Shown piece after piece: positions 36,501 to 46,943 of a stretch of DNA of 64,000 nucleotides (its first letter is position 1; every line of letters starts with the position of its first letter). The notes under the pieces are model-generated. The model searched no databases, had not been told where the DNA came from, and saw nothing but the letters and a program-made list of their open reading frames with translations. Source of the stretch: Psoroptes ovis (taxonomy: Eukaryota > Arthropoda > Arachnida > Sarcoptiformes > Psoroptidae); assembly GCA_002943765.1 (NCBI GenBank), contig PQWQ01000040.1, forward strand, positions 124,001-188,000, in the 5' to 3' direction. The position numbers and the translations under genes are program-made.

Positions 36501-39500
36501 GAATTTCACAGAGTGAAATGATGTTACGAAACTCGAGTTTTCACAACTCAGGGACATTTTTGGCCCCAAGATTCCCTGGAAACTTTTTCTCCCCGAAAAC
36601 TTTTTGCCCTGAACTTGTCTTCGTCTTCGGCCGATGTTTGTCCCTGGAAACTTCTCGACTATTTTGCCATGAAAAGTTACCCAGAGTCGAATGTGTGATT
36701 GATTGTGTAATCGAGTGTTTAAAAGTGTCTTGAAGCGCATGCCCAGTGAAATCATTTGTTTAATCATTGATTCTGTTTAATTTAAATCAATTAATTCATT
36801 TATTCATTTGTTTACTTACACACAGACATTGATTTTGATTCATATTGGGATGAAGAGGCGCGTAACCCGAATCGTAACCGAATCCGTATTGGTCGTCAAT
36901 ATCAAGCACAATGTCCACCATTACTTAAACCAGGTAAGTAATTTGATTGTTTGAGTGTTAATTCAGTGATTTTTGATTTTTAAAAATTCGAATAGGTGAA
37001 AGTGATGGCCGCAAGCTGGAAGAATTGGAAACATTAACATGGAATCCACATAATAAACTGAATACCATACAGCTGAATCAATATTTTGCCATTGCAAAAT
37101 CAATAGGGCTGTTTATACAAGCAATCGATACTTGTCAAATTGGTGGTATCGATGAAAATGAATGCCTATTCGAAGAGAAATGTTCAATGCGTCCATTTGA
37201 AATATTGAATAACGGTACGAAATGTATATTGGAACCGAATAACAAGCAATCAGCTGATCATCAACAGCAACAGCAACGTACAAACACTTCTAATACGAAT
37301 AATTCGATAAATATCGATTCAATCAGTCATATGAATAATGTAAAATTATCTAATTCAACATTGAATCAATCATCTGGGACAACAGCGACACCAATCGGTA
37401 GTAGTCATAATCATCAATCTGTAAACAATAATAATGTGATATCATCATCTGTATCGAGTCATCATGAAAAACAAAGTGTAACCACGCGGCAAAGGTTACA
37501 GAAAGAACAGCAGCAGCACCAGCATCAGCTGTCATCAATGAAAATCAACGAATTCGATGATTCAATAATACCTTCATCATCATCGTCTATGACACTTACG
37601 ACAACAGCGACACCTACATCCACTAACACAAGGATACATAATATTGCCAAGGGTTTGGTATGTGTGTGTCTTTGATATTATTAGGCTGTCCGAAAAGTTT
37701 TGGCGGATTTTCATGTGGCAACTCTATTGATTAAGCCGAATGAACTTTTCGGGCGACCTGATATTTTTTTCCATTTGATGAATTATGAATAATTTTGATT
37801 TAATTCTATTTCAATTTAGTCTGAATTCATACGATCACATCATCAAAATGGTATCAGTAATGATCGATGTCGATTATTGATGATGGATAAAATTAGTGAT
37901 AGCAATAATGGTGACCAATCAGCAACAACAACTCCAGCCGTAATGAAATCAATAAATTTAGGTTCAACTGAACGTTACACAACGAAAACATTGGCCAAAT
38001 TACTGCTGGGTAAATGGAATGAAATGGAAGCCAAAGTATTCAGTCAAGCAATACGGGAATGTGGTAAAAATTTTAGTGCAATCAAAAAAGATTATCTTCC
38101 ATGGAAATCGGTACGTTCGATTATCGAATTTTATTATTTATCATTGGATCAACAAAAACAACAACAAACAAATCAACAACAACAAAAACGTAATAATAAT
38201 AATAATAATAATCGACAACATCATAATCATCATAATCATCATCAAAACAACGACGATAATAACAGTGATAATGATGGAAACAGTGGTGGAAATAACACTG
38301 GTGGTGGTGGCAGCACCGGCATGAGTGGCGGTGGTAGTCATGGTAGTCATAAAACCGATAAACGATCATCTAAAAATGAACAAAAATATAAACAACATTC
38401 GAATGGTGGCGCTGCTGTCGGTGATGATGCTGTTGATGATGATCACAGTATTATTGGTGATGATGATCATTGCCCGCCATCATCGACTGACCACCAAATG
38501 ACCAATGATGAATTAGAAGAACAAACGCTACGTGAAGAACTGTTGTCATTGGCCAAAGGTGTTATGGCTAAGAATAATGATGATGATAATCATTGTAATG
38601 ATATCAATGGTAATGAATACACATCGAATAATGATAATTTAGATGATGGAATAATTGATCAATGTCCATTTACGCCTACATCACCATTAATAAGTGGCAT
38701 TGGTGGTAGTGGTAGCGGTGGGAGTGGGAGTAATAATGGTAATAAATTGATTAATAATAATTTATTAGGCGGTAATGGTAATACTAATTTATTGATGAAT
38801 AATCGTGATGATGATCGCCGCCATGATGATGATGATTGTAGTCCATTTTCAAATTTATCATCGGCTGAATCAGTGTCTGCGGATTTGAAAACGAAATTAT
38901 TGATTAATAATGGTGATAATAATGGTAGTGGTAAAGATAATAATAAGAATAATAAACCAATTACCACTACTACAAATGATCAAAATAATTCGATTGGTCA
39001 AAATGATTCGATTGATAATAATAACAACAACAACAATAACAATGATTCAAATAATGGTAAAATGAATCTAGGTTCATTGAATCTATATTTACGTGGTGAA
39101 TTAGTGTTGCGATTGAATGCCCAACAACAAGAATCTGGACAAAAACGTTATGAATCAATGGCCGTATCACCATCACGTCGTAAACATGGTATTATGGGTA
39201 ATGGGTTCCCGATACAAACCAATATTGGTCATCATAATAATCATCGTATTGGTTCGAAACGTTTTTATGATAATTCGAATTCCAATAACACTAATCAAGA
39301 TGATCAAATATCAATTAATAGTGGTGGTATTAATGCTACAGGTAGCGCTGCTGCTGCTGATCTTAGTGATGATGATGATAATTCGCTGACATCGAATGAA
39401 AGTTCAAGCATTGTAGCATCATCACCATCATCATCATCGGCTGCATCAACGATTACATTTGGTTCGATTACGAATAATACAAATCCAACTAATACCAATA

Positions 39501-40504
39501 ATAATAATAATAATCAATCGACCACGAGCAAAAAAGCACGTTTGAAATTAACATCCGACAATAATCAATCAATGTTGATTGGAAAATCGATCTCATCATC
39601 CACATCATCACTGTCACCATCACCGAATTCAACATCATCATCTGCATCATCGATAACATCGAATATGAATAATAAATCAGTGATGAATCCAAAGCCCCAA
39701 CAACAGCAATCGTCAAATGATTCGATTAATGAATTTGATATCAAAAAGAAACTATTGGAATATTATCAGCTGACCGGTGCTATGAGCAATGATGAAATGC
39801 AAATGTTATTGGCTGCATCGATGATGTTTCAACAACAACAACAGCAGCAGCAACAACAACAGTTGCAACGATTTGAACCACCAAAAGCCCATAATAAATC
39901 ACTGACTGATTATTCACCATCCAAATCGAATAAATCGAATGGTTACGCAACACAATCATCGTTGTCATCATCATCGAATGGAATGTTAATGAATGGACCA
40001 GTTGATTTGACCCGTAAATCATCATCATCTTCGACCAGTCATAAACATCCACAAAGATCTCCACAATCATCACCAAGACAGCAGAAATCACTGACGAATG
40101 CCCAGCATAAATCATCCAAACAACAACAGCAGCAGCATAATCCAGCCACCTCTTCGGCTGCTGCTGCCGCATCCGCATCATCATCTGCCGTATCATTAGC
40201 AATGGCATTGGCGGCAGCAGCAGCAGCGGCCGCTGCTGCTGCATCCAATGTTAACCCTTCAACCAATGACAATCATCAAATGGTGAAAAATCCATTTTCA
40301 TTACCATCGGCTCCACCGCCACCATCATCATCATCATCATCGATTCCTCAACAACGTCAATCACCAATCAAATCTTCATCGACATCGAATCGAACGAAAA
40401 ATCGTCAAAATATGGAGAATTCGACTGCCAAAAGTAACCAATCAATGGCAATCAATAATAACAATAATAACAATGGTCCAATTATGCATCAAATGGCTAA
40501 ATAA
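25218..40504 (+). CDS. ELM2-SANT corepressor-like protein related to MTA, four exons
   Basis: Exons are 25218-25245, 36826-36933, 36996-37657 and 37820-40504. All phases match and the product has about 1160 residues. The first intron is 11.6 kb and full of mobile DNA. Exons 2-3 encode an ELM2-like N-terminal half (NRIRIGRQYQAQCPPLLKPG, then LNQYFAIAKSIGLFIQAID), resembling MTA and RCOR proteins that bind HDAC1/2. The usual second half of ELM2 is not evident. A Ser/Gln/Asn-rich linker of over 200 residues precedes a SANT domain (LLGKWNEMEAKVFSQAIREC, then KKDYLPWKSVRSIIEFYYL). The long tail is low-complexity with poly-N, poly-Q, poly-S and poly-A, but holds an ordered-looking patch (LNLYLRGELVLRLNAQ) and PVDLTRK, a CtBP-type motif. 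The tiny exon 1 rests on splice phase alone. It is a likely nuclear chromatin corepressor; I cannot assign an orthologue. Confidence 0.75.
25439..25521 (+). mobile_element. Miniature TA-flanked element, class A
   Basis: TTAGATTGTCCGAAAAGTTC to AACTTTTCGGACAACCTGAA, flanked by TA. The internal class A blocks are present. Confidence 0.8.
25667..25747. mobile_element. Miniature element, class B (CCCATAAG type)
   Basis: TTAGGTTGTCCCATAAGTTC pairs with AACTTATGGGACAACCCAA. The inner TTGCCGATTTT and AAAACGGCAA blocks extend the palindrome, leaving only an A-rich loop. The left TA is present and the right one has decayed to TG. Confidence 0.8.
26003..26083 (+). mobile_element. Miniature TA-flanked element, class A
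   Basis: TTAGGCTGTCCGAAAAGTTC to ACTTTCCGGACAATCTAA, flanked by TA on both sides. Confidence 0.8.
26674..26756 (-). mobile_element. Miniature TA-flanked element, class A, reversed
   Basis: A reversed class A copy: TAGGTTGTCCGAAAAGTTTT and GGCCGATTTTCAAG on the left, GATTAAGCAAAATGAAC and TTTTCGGACAATCTAA on the right, with TA flanks. Confidence 0.75.
27171..27222. repeat. CTG/GTT trinucleotide microsatellite
   Basis: A run of GCTGCTGCT units passes directly into GTTGTTGTT units. It is intronic. Its translation gives only homopolymer Ala/Val. Confidence 0.85.
27354..27436. mobile_element. Miniature TA-flanked element, symmetric form
   Basis: Both ends carry the same subterminal block (AGTTTTGGCCGATT on the left, AATCGGCCAAAACT on the right), unlike class A copies whose halves differ. 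TA flanks are present. Confidence 0.75.
27538..27564. repeat. Poly(A) tract
   Basis: An uninterrupted run of 27 A residues within the large intron. No retroposon body is recognisable immediately upstream. Confidence 0.85.
27769..27853 (+). mobile_element. Miniature TA-flanked element, class A
   Basis: TTAGGCTCTGTCCGTAAAGT to ACTTTCCGGACAATCTAT. It has two extra bases in the left end and internal class A blocks. Confidence 0.7.
28250..28333 (-). mobile_element. Miniature TA-flanked element, class A, reversed
   Basis: TTAGATTGTCCGGAAAGTTT on the left and ACTTTTCGGACAGACACTAA on the right, with the GATTAAGCGGAATGAAC block on the right half and TA flanks. Confidence 0.75.
28536..28615. mobile_element. 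Miniature element, class B, near-perfect hairpin
   Basis: TTGGGTTGTCCCATAAATTC on the left pairs with GAATTTATGGGACAACCTTA on the right. The inner TTGCCGTTTTT and AAAACGGCAA continue the stem, leaving a short loop. TA flanks are present. Confidence 0.8.
28963..29042 (-). mobile_element. Miniature element, class A, reversed, decayed ends
   Basis: The core CTTGTCCGGAAAGTTCTGGC and GAACTTTTCGGACGACCTA is clear, but the left terminal bases are altered and no clean TA duplication is visible. Confidence 0.65.
29304..29385 (+). mobile_element. Miniature TA-flanked element, class A
   Basis: TTGGGCTGTCCGAAAAGTTC to AACTTTTCGGACAACCTTT. The inner right block reads AATTCGGCAAG, intermediate between class A and class B. 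Confidence 0.75.
29928..30284 (+). repeat. Left terminal inverted repeat of the transposon
   Basis: A 357-bp arm matching the reverse complement of 34064-34420 throughout as far as I can read. It ends internally at TTTAAATAGTCG. Confidence 0.85.
30493..32809 (-). CDS. DDE transposase with N-terminal zinc-binding region and C-terminal SWIM finger
   Basis: Exons are 32809-32053, 31986-31429 and 31364-30493. All GT-AG junctions are in phase and the product is 728 residues with no stop or frameshift. The N-terminus has CAICKK and CSSCY pairs (zinc-binding-like), an S/P-rich linker with repeated S-(P/S)-D-P-Q-P units, then CFICG and CCPGH. The catalytic core reads IICDGTYLRHQ (first Asp about 365), an RKSYSG motif, VLDRGF (second Asp about 445) and RWPVEAVHG (Glu about 493), as in DDE_Tnp_4-type transposases. 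Near the C-terminus CTCANGNRTIGSCSHVAALI fits the SWIM pattern CxC-x(n)-CxH. The tail is acidic. The start is the ATG of MSEQKIS. Low decay and matching TIRs suggest a functional enzyme that would cut and paste this element. Confidence 0.85.
33319..33585 (-). CDS. Short second open frame of the transposon, two exons possible
   Basis: An ATG at 33585 opens a frame (MRNESVGKMDKEIVELVPEG and onward, helical and charged) that can splice at 33402/33371 in phase to end GRA-stop, about 78 residues. No known domain is recognised. Its position inside an otherwise intact transposon suggests an accessory protein or a remnant of one. The splice is speculative. Confidence 0.3.
33708..34037 (-). CDS. Open frame next to the right TIR, hydrophobic N-terminus
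   Basis: The frame has 109 codons from an ATG 26 bp inside the right TIR boundary. The first 17 residues are hydrophobic (MIFWLLLVQLFLFPLGL), the rest basic. No family is recognised. It might be a first exon linked to the 33319-33585 frame, but I found no in-phase donor before its stop. Confidence 0.3.
   Translation of the reverse strand: MIFWLLLVQLFLFPLGLQRFAIKNRKNDCHKTLKTKMIKGNCRKRHTELMTKGLEASPKGLHNDHQLFIFLFEFVLNKHKNCDQTITFLGHQGPEDFLRQSWDKPLGIY
34064..34420 (-). repeat. Right terminal inverted repeat of the transposon
   Basis: A 357-bp arm starting CGACTATTTAAACAG and ending CCAGGGGCC, the reverse complement of the left arm. Confidence 0.85.
34947..35029. mobile_element. Miniature TA-flanked element, symmetric form
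   Basis: TTAGGTTTTGTCCGAAAAAT pairs with ACTTTTCGGACAACCTTA. The inner GTCGATTTTA and AAAATCGGCAA blocks are mirror images. TA flanks are present. Confidence 0.75.
35167..35250 (+). mobile_element. Miniature TA-flanked element, class A
   Basis: TTTGGTTGTCCGAAAAATTC to ACTTTACGGACAACCTAAA, with internal class A blocks and TA flanks. Confidence 0.8.
36185..36204. repeat. Third copy of the TACGTCAGCGG motif
   Basis: ACGTATTAATACGT is a perfect 14-bp palindrome followed by CAGCGG, matching two sites near 19.1 kb. Confidence 0.4.
37681..37761 (-). mobile_element. Miniature TA-flanked element inside a 162-bp intron
   Basis: TTAGGCTGTCCGAAAAGTTT to AACTTTTCGGGCGACCTGA with TA flanks, a reversed class A copy. 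It makes up half of intron 3 of the ELM2-SANT gene (37658-37819), leaving a typical mini-intron if removed. Confidence 0.8.
39998..40018 (+). other. CtBP-binding type motif PVDLTRK in the ELM2-SANT protein
   Basis: Seven codons spell PVDLTRK, fitting the PxDL(S/T)x(K/R) motif that recruits CtBP corepressors. It sits in a low-complexity Ser-rich tail after the SANT domain. Confidence 0.5.
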
Positions 40505-40683
40505 TTTTGAAAACAAAAATTTTCATTTTTCGCACTTTCCAACCTTTAACCTTCAACCAACACATAAATAATCCATTTACCACCCAAGAAACTCGTCTTT
40601 ATCTTTTTGTATATGTCATCATTGATATGTGCGATTTTTTCTTTTGTTCTCATCATCTTTGTGTGCATTTTTTTTTTTATTTT

Positions 40684-40689
40684 AATAAA
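40684..40689 (+). terminator. Poly(A) signal of the ELM2-SANT gene
   Basis: An AATAAA lies 180 bp after the stop codon, in a T-rich then A-rich context. Confidence 0.5.
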
Positions 40690-42087
40690 AATGAAAATAA
40701 TTGTTGAATAATTAATGTTGCTCGATTTTTTAAAATTAACCTTCGAATGAATGAAAGGAAAAAAAATCAATTAACCTTTTTTTCTCCCAAAAAAAAAATA
40801 AGCAGCCGCCATCTATTGGATTTAATTCACACTAAAATTTCTAATAATTCATTTGACAACCACTGATCAATTGATTCATTGATCGATTTGTTTGTTTCAT
40901 TGATTGATTTGAAAATTGATAATCAATCAACCCGTTCCTCAATTTTCTCCATCATTTACTCCAATTATTTTATTGAATTTCTTGTATCAACAAGCAGTCG
41001 TCTCTTGCGTTTTCCAGGATCATATTTCGAATAGATTATGGGTGATTCGATTGCTCAAGATTTTAATGTGATTCAATTTCATTTGCTTGAATTTTAACCA
41101 AATTTTTCCAGGGAAAACATATTTTTCTTCATTCATCAATCATTCAAAATTGGCAGGTTGATAACCTTTGATCATTATCATCATTTATTCGAAAAATTGA
41201 TGTATACGTACTTAATGAATAGGGTGACTTTTTTAACTGATAGCAGCATTTAAAACAGTTGAAAATAATGAGATGCTCGCATTTTCCTTTTTTTTTCTTC
41301 AGCTCACAGCTTCAAAAACATACCACTATGCAATATACAATATGCTGCTAGCAAATTTTTAAACAAAAAAAAAATTTTCGAAATTTTCTTTTTGTTTGAA
41401 GCAAAATAGAACGAATGAAGTAGTAGCAGTATTGATTGTTGACAAAAGAAATCACTACCAGCTAAAACATAAAGCAATGCCACTACTACTGATTGAATTC
41501 ATCTAAAACTAAACGAAAAAAAAGCTCAAATCAATCATACACACACACACACATTCGAAAACAATCAAACACACATTCGAACATTCATTTTGTTTTGTTT
41601 ATTCAAAGTTAATTCAGTTCTCCGATAATCGGACGACTTGAATCAATCAAAATCAATGTTTTCAATCAATTTTGCCAATCTAAACCTTGAATCACCAAAA
41701 ATCACCATCAATCAAGCTAAGCTAACCGTTAACGAATGAATGTAATTGACTCTATCGTTGATATATGCCTGTATATACTTCATTATCAATACGTTTAATT
41801 GTCTATTTTAATGTCATTATGAATTAATCAGTAGCATCAAGCGATTAATGCAATTTTTTGATCAGATTTTCAAGTGAATCTTGATATTTCGTTTGATATT
41901 TGTGGAAATTTTCTACAATTTTCAAATAATCAGCTGAGTATTTTCGATATTTTGATAAATTGACCGGTAAAATACTAATCATTGATCAGTAATATTGCCG
42001 CTCACATTGTCCACGCTGTTTATCAAAGAAAGAAACTGTTTTTGTGTTGAGCATGCTGTGCATGTTTTAAGACCTTGTATTAAACCG
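40690..42087. other. Intergenic DNA before the MTA gene
   Basis: About 1.4 kb, AT-rich, with a GCCGCCATCTATTGGA motif near 40805 and a CA tract near 41540. No coding sequence is supported. It likely contains the MTA promoter. Confidence 0.5.
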
Positions 42088-42148
42088 GTAAATTTCTTTT
42101 TTTTGCTTTGATTTATTGAACAATCACTAATTTTCTTTTCATTCTCAG
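42088..42148 (+). other. Probable 5' UTR intron of the MTA gene
   Basis: ACCG|GTAAAT and TTTTCATTCTCAG bracket a 61-bp AT/T-rich segment 68 bp before the MTA ATG, the size of other introns here. Confidence 0.45.
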
Positions 42149-42216
42149 ATTATTTATTAGGTATTGACATATTTTGATTGAAATATCAATTAATAAAAAT
42201 AGAGACGAAAAAAATT

Positions 42217-45200
42217 ATGGCTACAGCATTGACAAGTAATTATTTATCATCATCAAATTCACCGACAAATTCAAATCAACAACAGCAGCAGCAACAACAA
42301 CAACAATCAACCAATCAATCATCCTCATCATCAACGTCGACATCATATCAAAATCAACAATCAATGAATACAAGTACAAACAATATTTATCATCAATCAA
42401 ATTTTAACAGTAATTTAAATGTTAATTCTGTGACCAATTTATCAATGAATAATGGACAAAATTCATTATCATCCGCTACCACAGCATTAAATCAAACCAA
42501 TCATCATTCATCAACATCATCATCATCGACGGCGACATCTTCGTCATCGACGACAACACCAAATACCAGTGTTGTTGCGTCAGCTTCGCCAAATCTTTAT
42601 CGTGTTGGAGGTATGAGATTGTAAAATTTTGCATCTCATAGAAAATTAATTAATTTCACTGAGGAAATCGATTAATTAATGTTTTTTTCGTTAAAAACAT
42701 TCGATTTAATCATTTCATAATTCCCCAATTATGAAATATTCTCATAATGATCAATCAAATTGAATTGAAATGATGGAAAGCGACTGTCTAATGATATAGC
42801 CGCCATTACTCTAATTAACAGCATTAAGCGTGCAAGAGATGAGTGTTAAAGCTAACCAGAGAGAGAGAGGAGATGAGTGAGCGAATAAAAAACAATAATT
42901 TTTAGGTTTTAATTTCGTACAGGGAGGAAGGCTCGTGTGTGTGTGTGTGTGTCTTTGTGTCTGTGTCAGATAGAAATTAATAGGTAGGGGTGATAAGTGG
43001 GGAAAACAATATTTATTATTTATTGTTTTTTTGGTAAATAGAATGATTGTCATGATCTGTCATTGAAATCGGTTACGTTTAATGAATTGATATTTGATTA
43101 ATTTTTTTTCTTTTAAATATTTTAGATTATGTTTACATTGAATCGCTGCCTTCAGCACCTTATCAGGTGTGCAAAATAGAAGAATTATTCAAGGTAAATA
43201 CATTCAAAAAATTGACTCAGATAATTTATTTAATTAATTGAATTTTCGTGTTTATCAAATAATAGAATCAAAATGGTAATCCTGAAGTAAAATTGGTAAT
43301 ATTTTATCGCCGCCGTGACATGTCTGGATCGCTGTTTCAACAGATTGAAAAACAACAATTAACCAGTGCCTTAGAGGAAGAACAAGAAAAAGAATTCAAT
43401 GAATTTAGTGAAAAAGAAAAACATCAAATAAAATTAAGAGAATTATTCTTGTCAAGACAATTAGAAACATATCCGGTTAGTTGTATACGTGGTAAATGTC
43501 AAGTTACATTATTGAATGAAGCTGAATCATTGATGAATTATTTGAAACGTGATGATACATTTTTCTACACTCATGTTTATGATCCTGAACAAAAAACATT
43601 GACCGAAGCTGATCGTGGTGAGATACGTGTTGGACAACGTTATCAAGCTGATGTACCGGCACAAGCATTAGATAATCCAGAAGAACAAGATAAACGTTGT
43701 TTGAGCGATTTAGAAACGCTAATATATACACCTGATAATGATTTGAACGAACAACAAATAGAACAATATTTGATTATTGCTAAATCAATAGGAACATATG
43801 CACGTGCATTAGATTGTTCTGGTGTTGTTAAGCAGCCAAGTTTATTGATGAGTGCAGCATCAGCATCACGTGATTGTACCGTACAACATGCATTGAATAT
43901 ATTGCATGAATGTAATTATGATATTGCAAAAGCATGTTGTCGTCTAGTCCCTAAAACTGGACCAATTCTATTTCGTGATGAAATGGAAGAATGGTCAACA
44001 GCTGAAACAAGTTTATTTGATGATGCTATCGATAAATTTGAGAAAAAATTTGATGAAATTCAACAGAATTTTGTAAGTTATTCATATTTCATAGGTGATT
44101 TCTATTAATAGCATTTAATTATCGATTCAGTTACCATGGAAAAGTATGAAAAATTTGATTGAATATTATTATTTTTGGAAAACAACCGATCGCTATGTTC
44201 AACGTAAACGTGTAAAAGCAGCTGAAAACGAAAGTAAATTGAAGCAAGTATTCGTACCAAATTAGTAAGTTCAAAATTATTCTGAATTTTTGCATATTTT
44301 ATTGATTGAATTCCATTCATTGTCTCCAAAAATAGCAACAAACAACAAAATCAATCATTAAATAATAGCCTAAATGATTCAAATATAAATAAACAATGTG
44401 AAAGTTGTAAAAGTGAGTGAATCTATACCTTATAATCGATCAAAAATAAAATTTAATGCTGACTTTTCAAATAGAAACTTCTTCGAGTAATTGGCATTTA
44501 TGGGGACCAGCACATTTGCAATCATTTCTTTGCCAGTCATGTTGGACATTTTGGAGAAAATTCGGTGCATTCAAATATCCGAATCGTGTGGCAGGTATGT
44601 GATTTTTAAAAATTGATTTTGATTAATTGATTGAATGATCTTGAAAATTTCTTTTAATTAGATTTAACAGCTGGAAAGCTACAAGTGACTTCAAATTTAT
44701 CCACTAATTTATCTATGATAAATAATCAATCATTATTAAATAATAACATCAGTAATAATAATAACAATAATTCAACTACCAATTTGATTAATAATAGTGC
44801 TAATGTTGCAAGATCTTCACCGTTAATAAATGATCTCAATACACCATATACTTGCCGTGAATGTAATAAAGTTTTTACCCGACAAGGTATTTAAATTAAT
44901 TTGTTTGATCAACATTTTAATAATATTTTCCAATTTTTCCTTGAACAGAACGCTTCATATCACATATAGCATCACATAGACAGTTACATAAATGTAATGT
45001 ACAATCATGTGGTAAAGAATTCAAATTCAAAGCCCATTTAGCACGTCATTGTGCTAATAGTCATGGTGTTGCTATACGTTCAGGTAGTCCAAGACCAATA
45101 ATGAAAACACGTGCAGCATTCATTTTCAAAGTCATACCATCGTTACGTTTTGCACGAAGCATGTGCGCCGATATTCTTAATTTAAAACGTGCAGCACGTA

Positions 45201-46598
45201 AACCATTTTCATTGAATATTCCATTATTTAAACATGAATGTAGGTGTTCTATTAATAATTAATGATAATTATTCTGAGATTCATTTTCCTGCCATAGATA
45301 ATGAACGCCATCAAAAAGGATTGTTCAAAAAACAATTACCAATATTGAAAAAGATTGATCGTGGAAAAGTTGCTGATATATCATTGCGTTTAGGTACACC
45401 TAAAATGTCCAAACCTGAATGGTTGATTGCTTTGCCTAAAGATAAATTACCACAGCCTGAACGTTTAGCGTTTCCACCGACAATCAAATCGGAAGGTAAT
45501 TATTAATTTCAATGATGATTTGATTATCATTTTAATTTGTTTTGTGTTCATCCCATTATTAGAATTCGAGCCTGAAGACATGAGCGATAATAATAAAGAT
45601 TCAAGTTTATACAATGATGGCAGCACTGTCGCTGGTAAAAAGCGTTCATTTGAACATAATGGTATTTATTATTCAATCATCTTTATTTTAATAATTATAA
45701 ATGAATTTTCGTAATTAATGAAGGTAATATAATGCCATCAAAACGTCGTCAAATGGCGCCACCAAGTATCCTTGGGAAATCTGTTCCAGATTTATACGAA
45801 AACATATCAAGAAATTCGGTGACAGCCCAATCATTGAATGGACGTGCTAAGATTGCCACGATCACTAATCTTAGCGGTAAAAAGCAAATGATTAGTTGGG
45901 TTGATGCACCAGAAGATGTATATTTTGTGTCTAACAAGAAAATCAAGTAAGTTCATATTCTGTGAGGAGTTGCAATGATAATTGCATTGAATTGACTGAA
46001 TTTTTGATTAATATTCATTTTTTTGATTAGACAAATGAGACGAAAAATTCCATTAGCTCAAATACTTCGTGCAGCAAGGCAACCATATAAACTACATTCT
46101 GAGTATTTATTATCATTGATATCATCATCCACATCTTCATCATCTGCAACAGCTGCTACAAGTAGTAGTCAACAACTATCTCAATCGATACCTAATCCTA
46201 ACGTCTCATCATCACGTTCAAATGATAATAATGGTGGCCACAATAGTAGCCGTAGCAGTCATCATTTATCTTCAGCCGCTGCAGCTGCAGCAGCATCAAT
46301 GGTTCCCCCATCGAATTTAAATTTGGTCCATAATAATCCGACGGCGGCTGCGGCAGCAGCTGCAGCGGCCGCTGCTGCTGCAGCATTCAATTTCCCAGGA
46401 ATTAATCCACTTTCGTCATCATCATCTTCATCGCCATCACCACAACAAATGGCTGCATATTTGCAGCAACAAATGTTGGCACAAAATTTACCATTATTGG
46501 GTGCTGCAGCAAATAATCATCTGCCCAATGCATTTTTTAACAATATATCACCGACAACAAATACACGTGGTAATAGCGGGAGTAAAATGAATCGTTGA
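42217..46598 (+). CDS. MTA-family NuRD subunit, twelve exons
   Basis: MTA proteins scaffold HDAC1/2 and RBBP4/7 in the NuRD remodelling complex. Exons are 42217-42610, 43126-43193, 43266-44072, 44131-44264, 44336-44412, 44475-44594, 44662-44886, 44949-45239, 45298-45495, 45563-45661, 45724-45946 and 46031-46598, all in phase, 1067 residues. After a Gln/Ser/Asn-rich N-terminus comes the BAH domain (YRVGDYVYIESLPSAPYQVC), then ELM2 (GEIRVGQRYQADVP, IAKSIGTYARALDCS), SANT (RDEMEEWSTAETSLFDDAI, LPWKSMKNLIEYYYFWKTTD) and a GATA-type finger (CESCK and CQSCW). Two C2H2-like fingers follow (CRECNKVF, CGKEFKFKAHLARHC). Then come conserved MTA C-terminal blocks (IMKTRAAFIFKV, LKRAARKPF, ISWVDAPEDVYFV, ILRAARQPYKL), the basic RAARxP motifs being RBBP4-binding-like. 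The tail is Ser/Ala-rich. The frame could start earlier only at a TTG. Confidence 0.93.
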
Positions 46599-46862
46599 AA
46601 ATAATGATTAATATTTTCATCGTTGTGATATATAATTTAAACAAAACTATAATATATCGATCAACAATATTATAATGAAACCCGACCTTGGTTACGCTGT
46701 ACCCCTCAATATATTGGCCTATCATCTATTAATCAATAATACAATTGCATACACGTTGGATAAATATATGCACATTCATAGGATAATACATAATTTTTTC
46801 ATGAATTTTTGTATCATAAGTTTTTTTCTATTTAAAATCTTCATATTGATCAACAATCCATT

Positions 46863-46929
46863 ACAAAAAATTATTTTTCAGAGAAAAATATTTCTATAAT
46901 TTTAATAAAATATTCTCTGCTCACATTTA
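46863..46929. repeat. Left flanking direct repeat of the 44-bp satellite, with poly(A) signal
   Basis: TTTTTCAGAGAAAAATATTT and GAATATTTTATT-type inverted halves form a short hairpin. It contains AATAAA (46904-46909), a plausible MTA poly(A) signal. A close copy lies at 47920-47985 on the other side of the satellite. Confidence 0.65.
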
Positions 46930-46943
46930 TTCAAATAATAAAA

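Larger units (their letters stand above)
25246..36825. other. 11.6-kb first intron of the ELM2-SANT gene, rich in mobile DNA
   Basis: The intron begins GTAAGC and ends CACACAG. It holds twelve miniature TA-flanked elements, the 4.49-kb transposon and several microsatellites. No host coding exon is supported inside it. Other introns in this window are typically 50-160 bp, so this one has grown by insertion. Confidence 0.65.

Noticed and set aside
36486..36825. Possible additional coding exon just before ELM2 exon 2
   Set aside because: The open frames here are on both strands, without similarity and without matching splice phases to the ELM2 exon.
37877..40504. Numerous antisense and shifted frames over the ELM2-SANT tail (38121, 38659, 39780, 40039 and others)
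   Set aside because: They are shadows of CAA/CAT/AAT/TCA triplet runs in the true coding frame and consist of homopolymer-like sequence.
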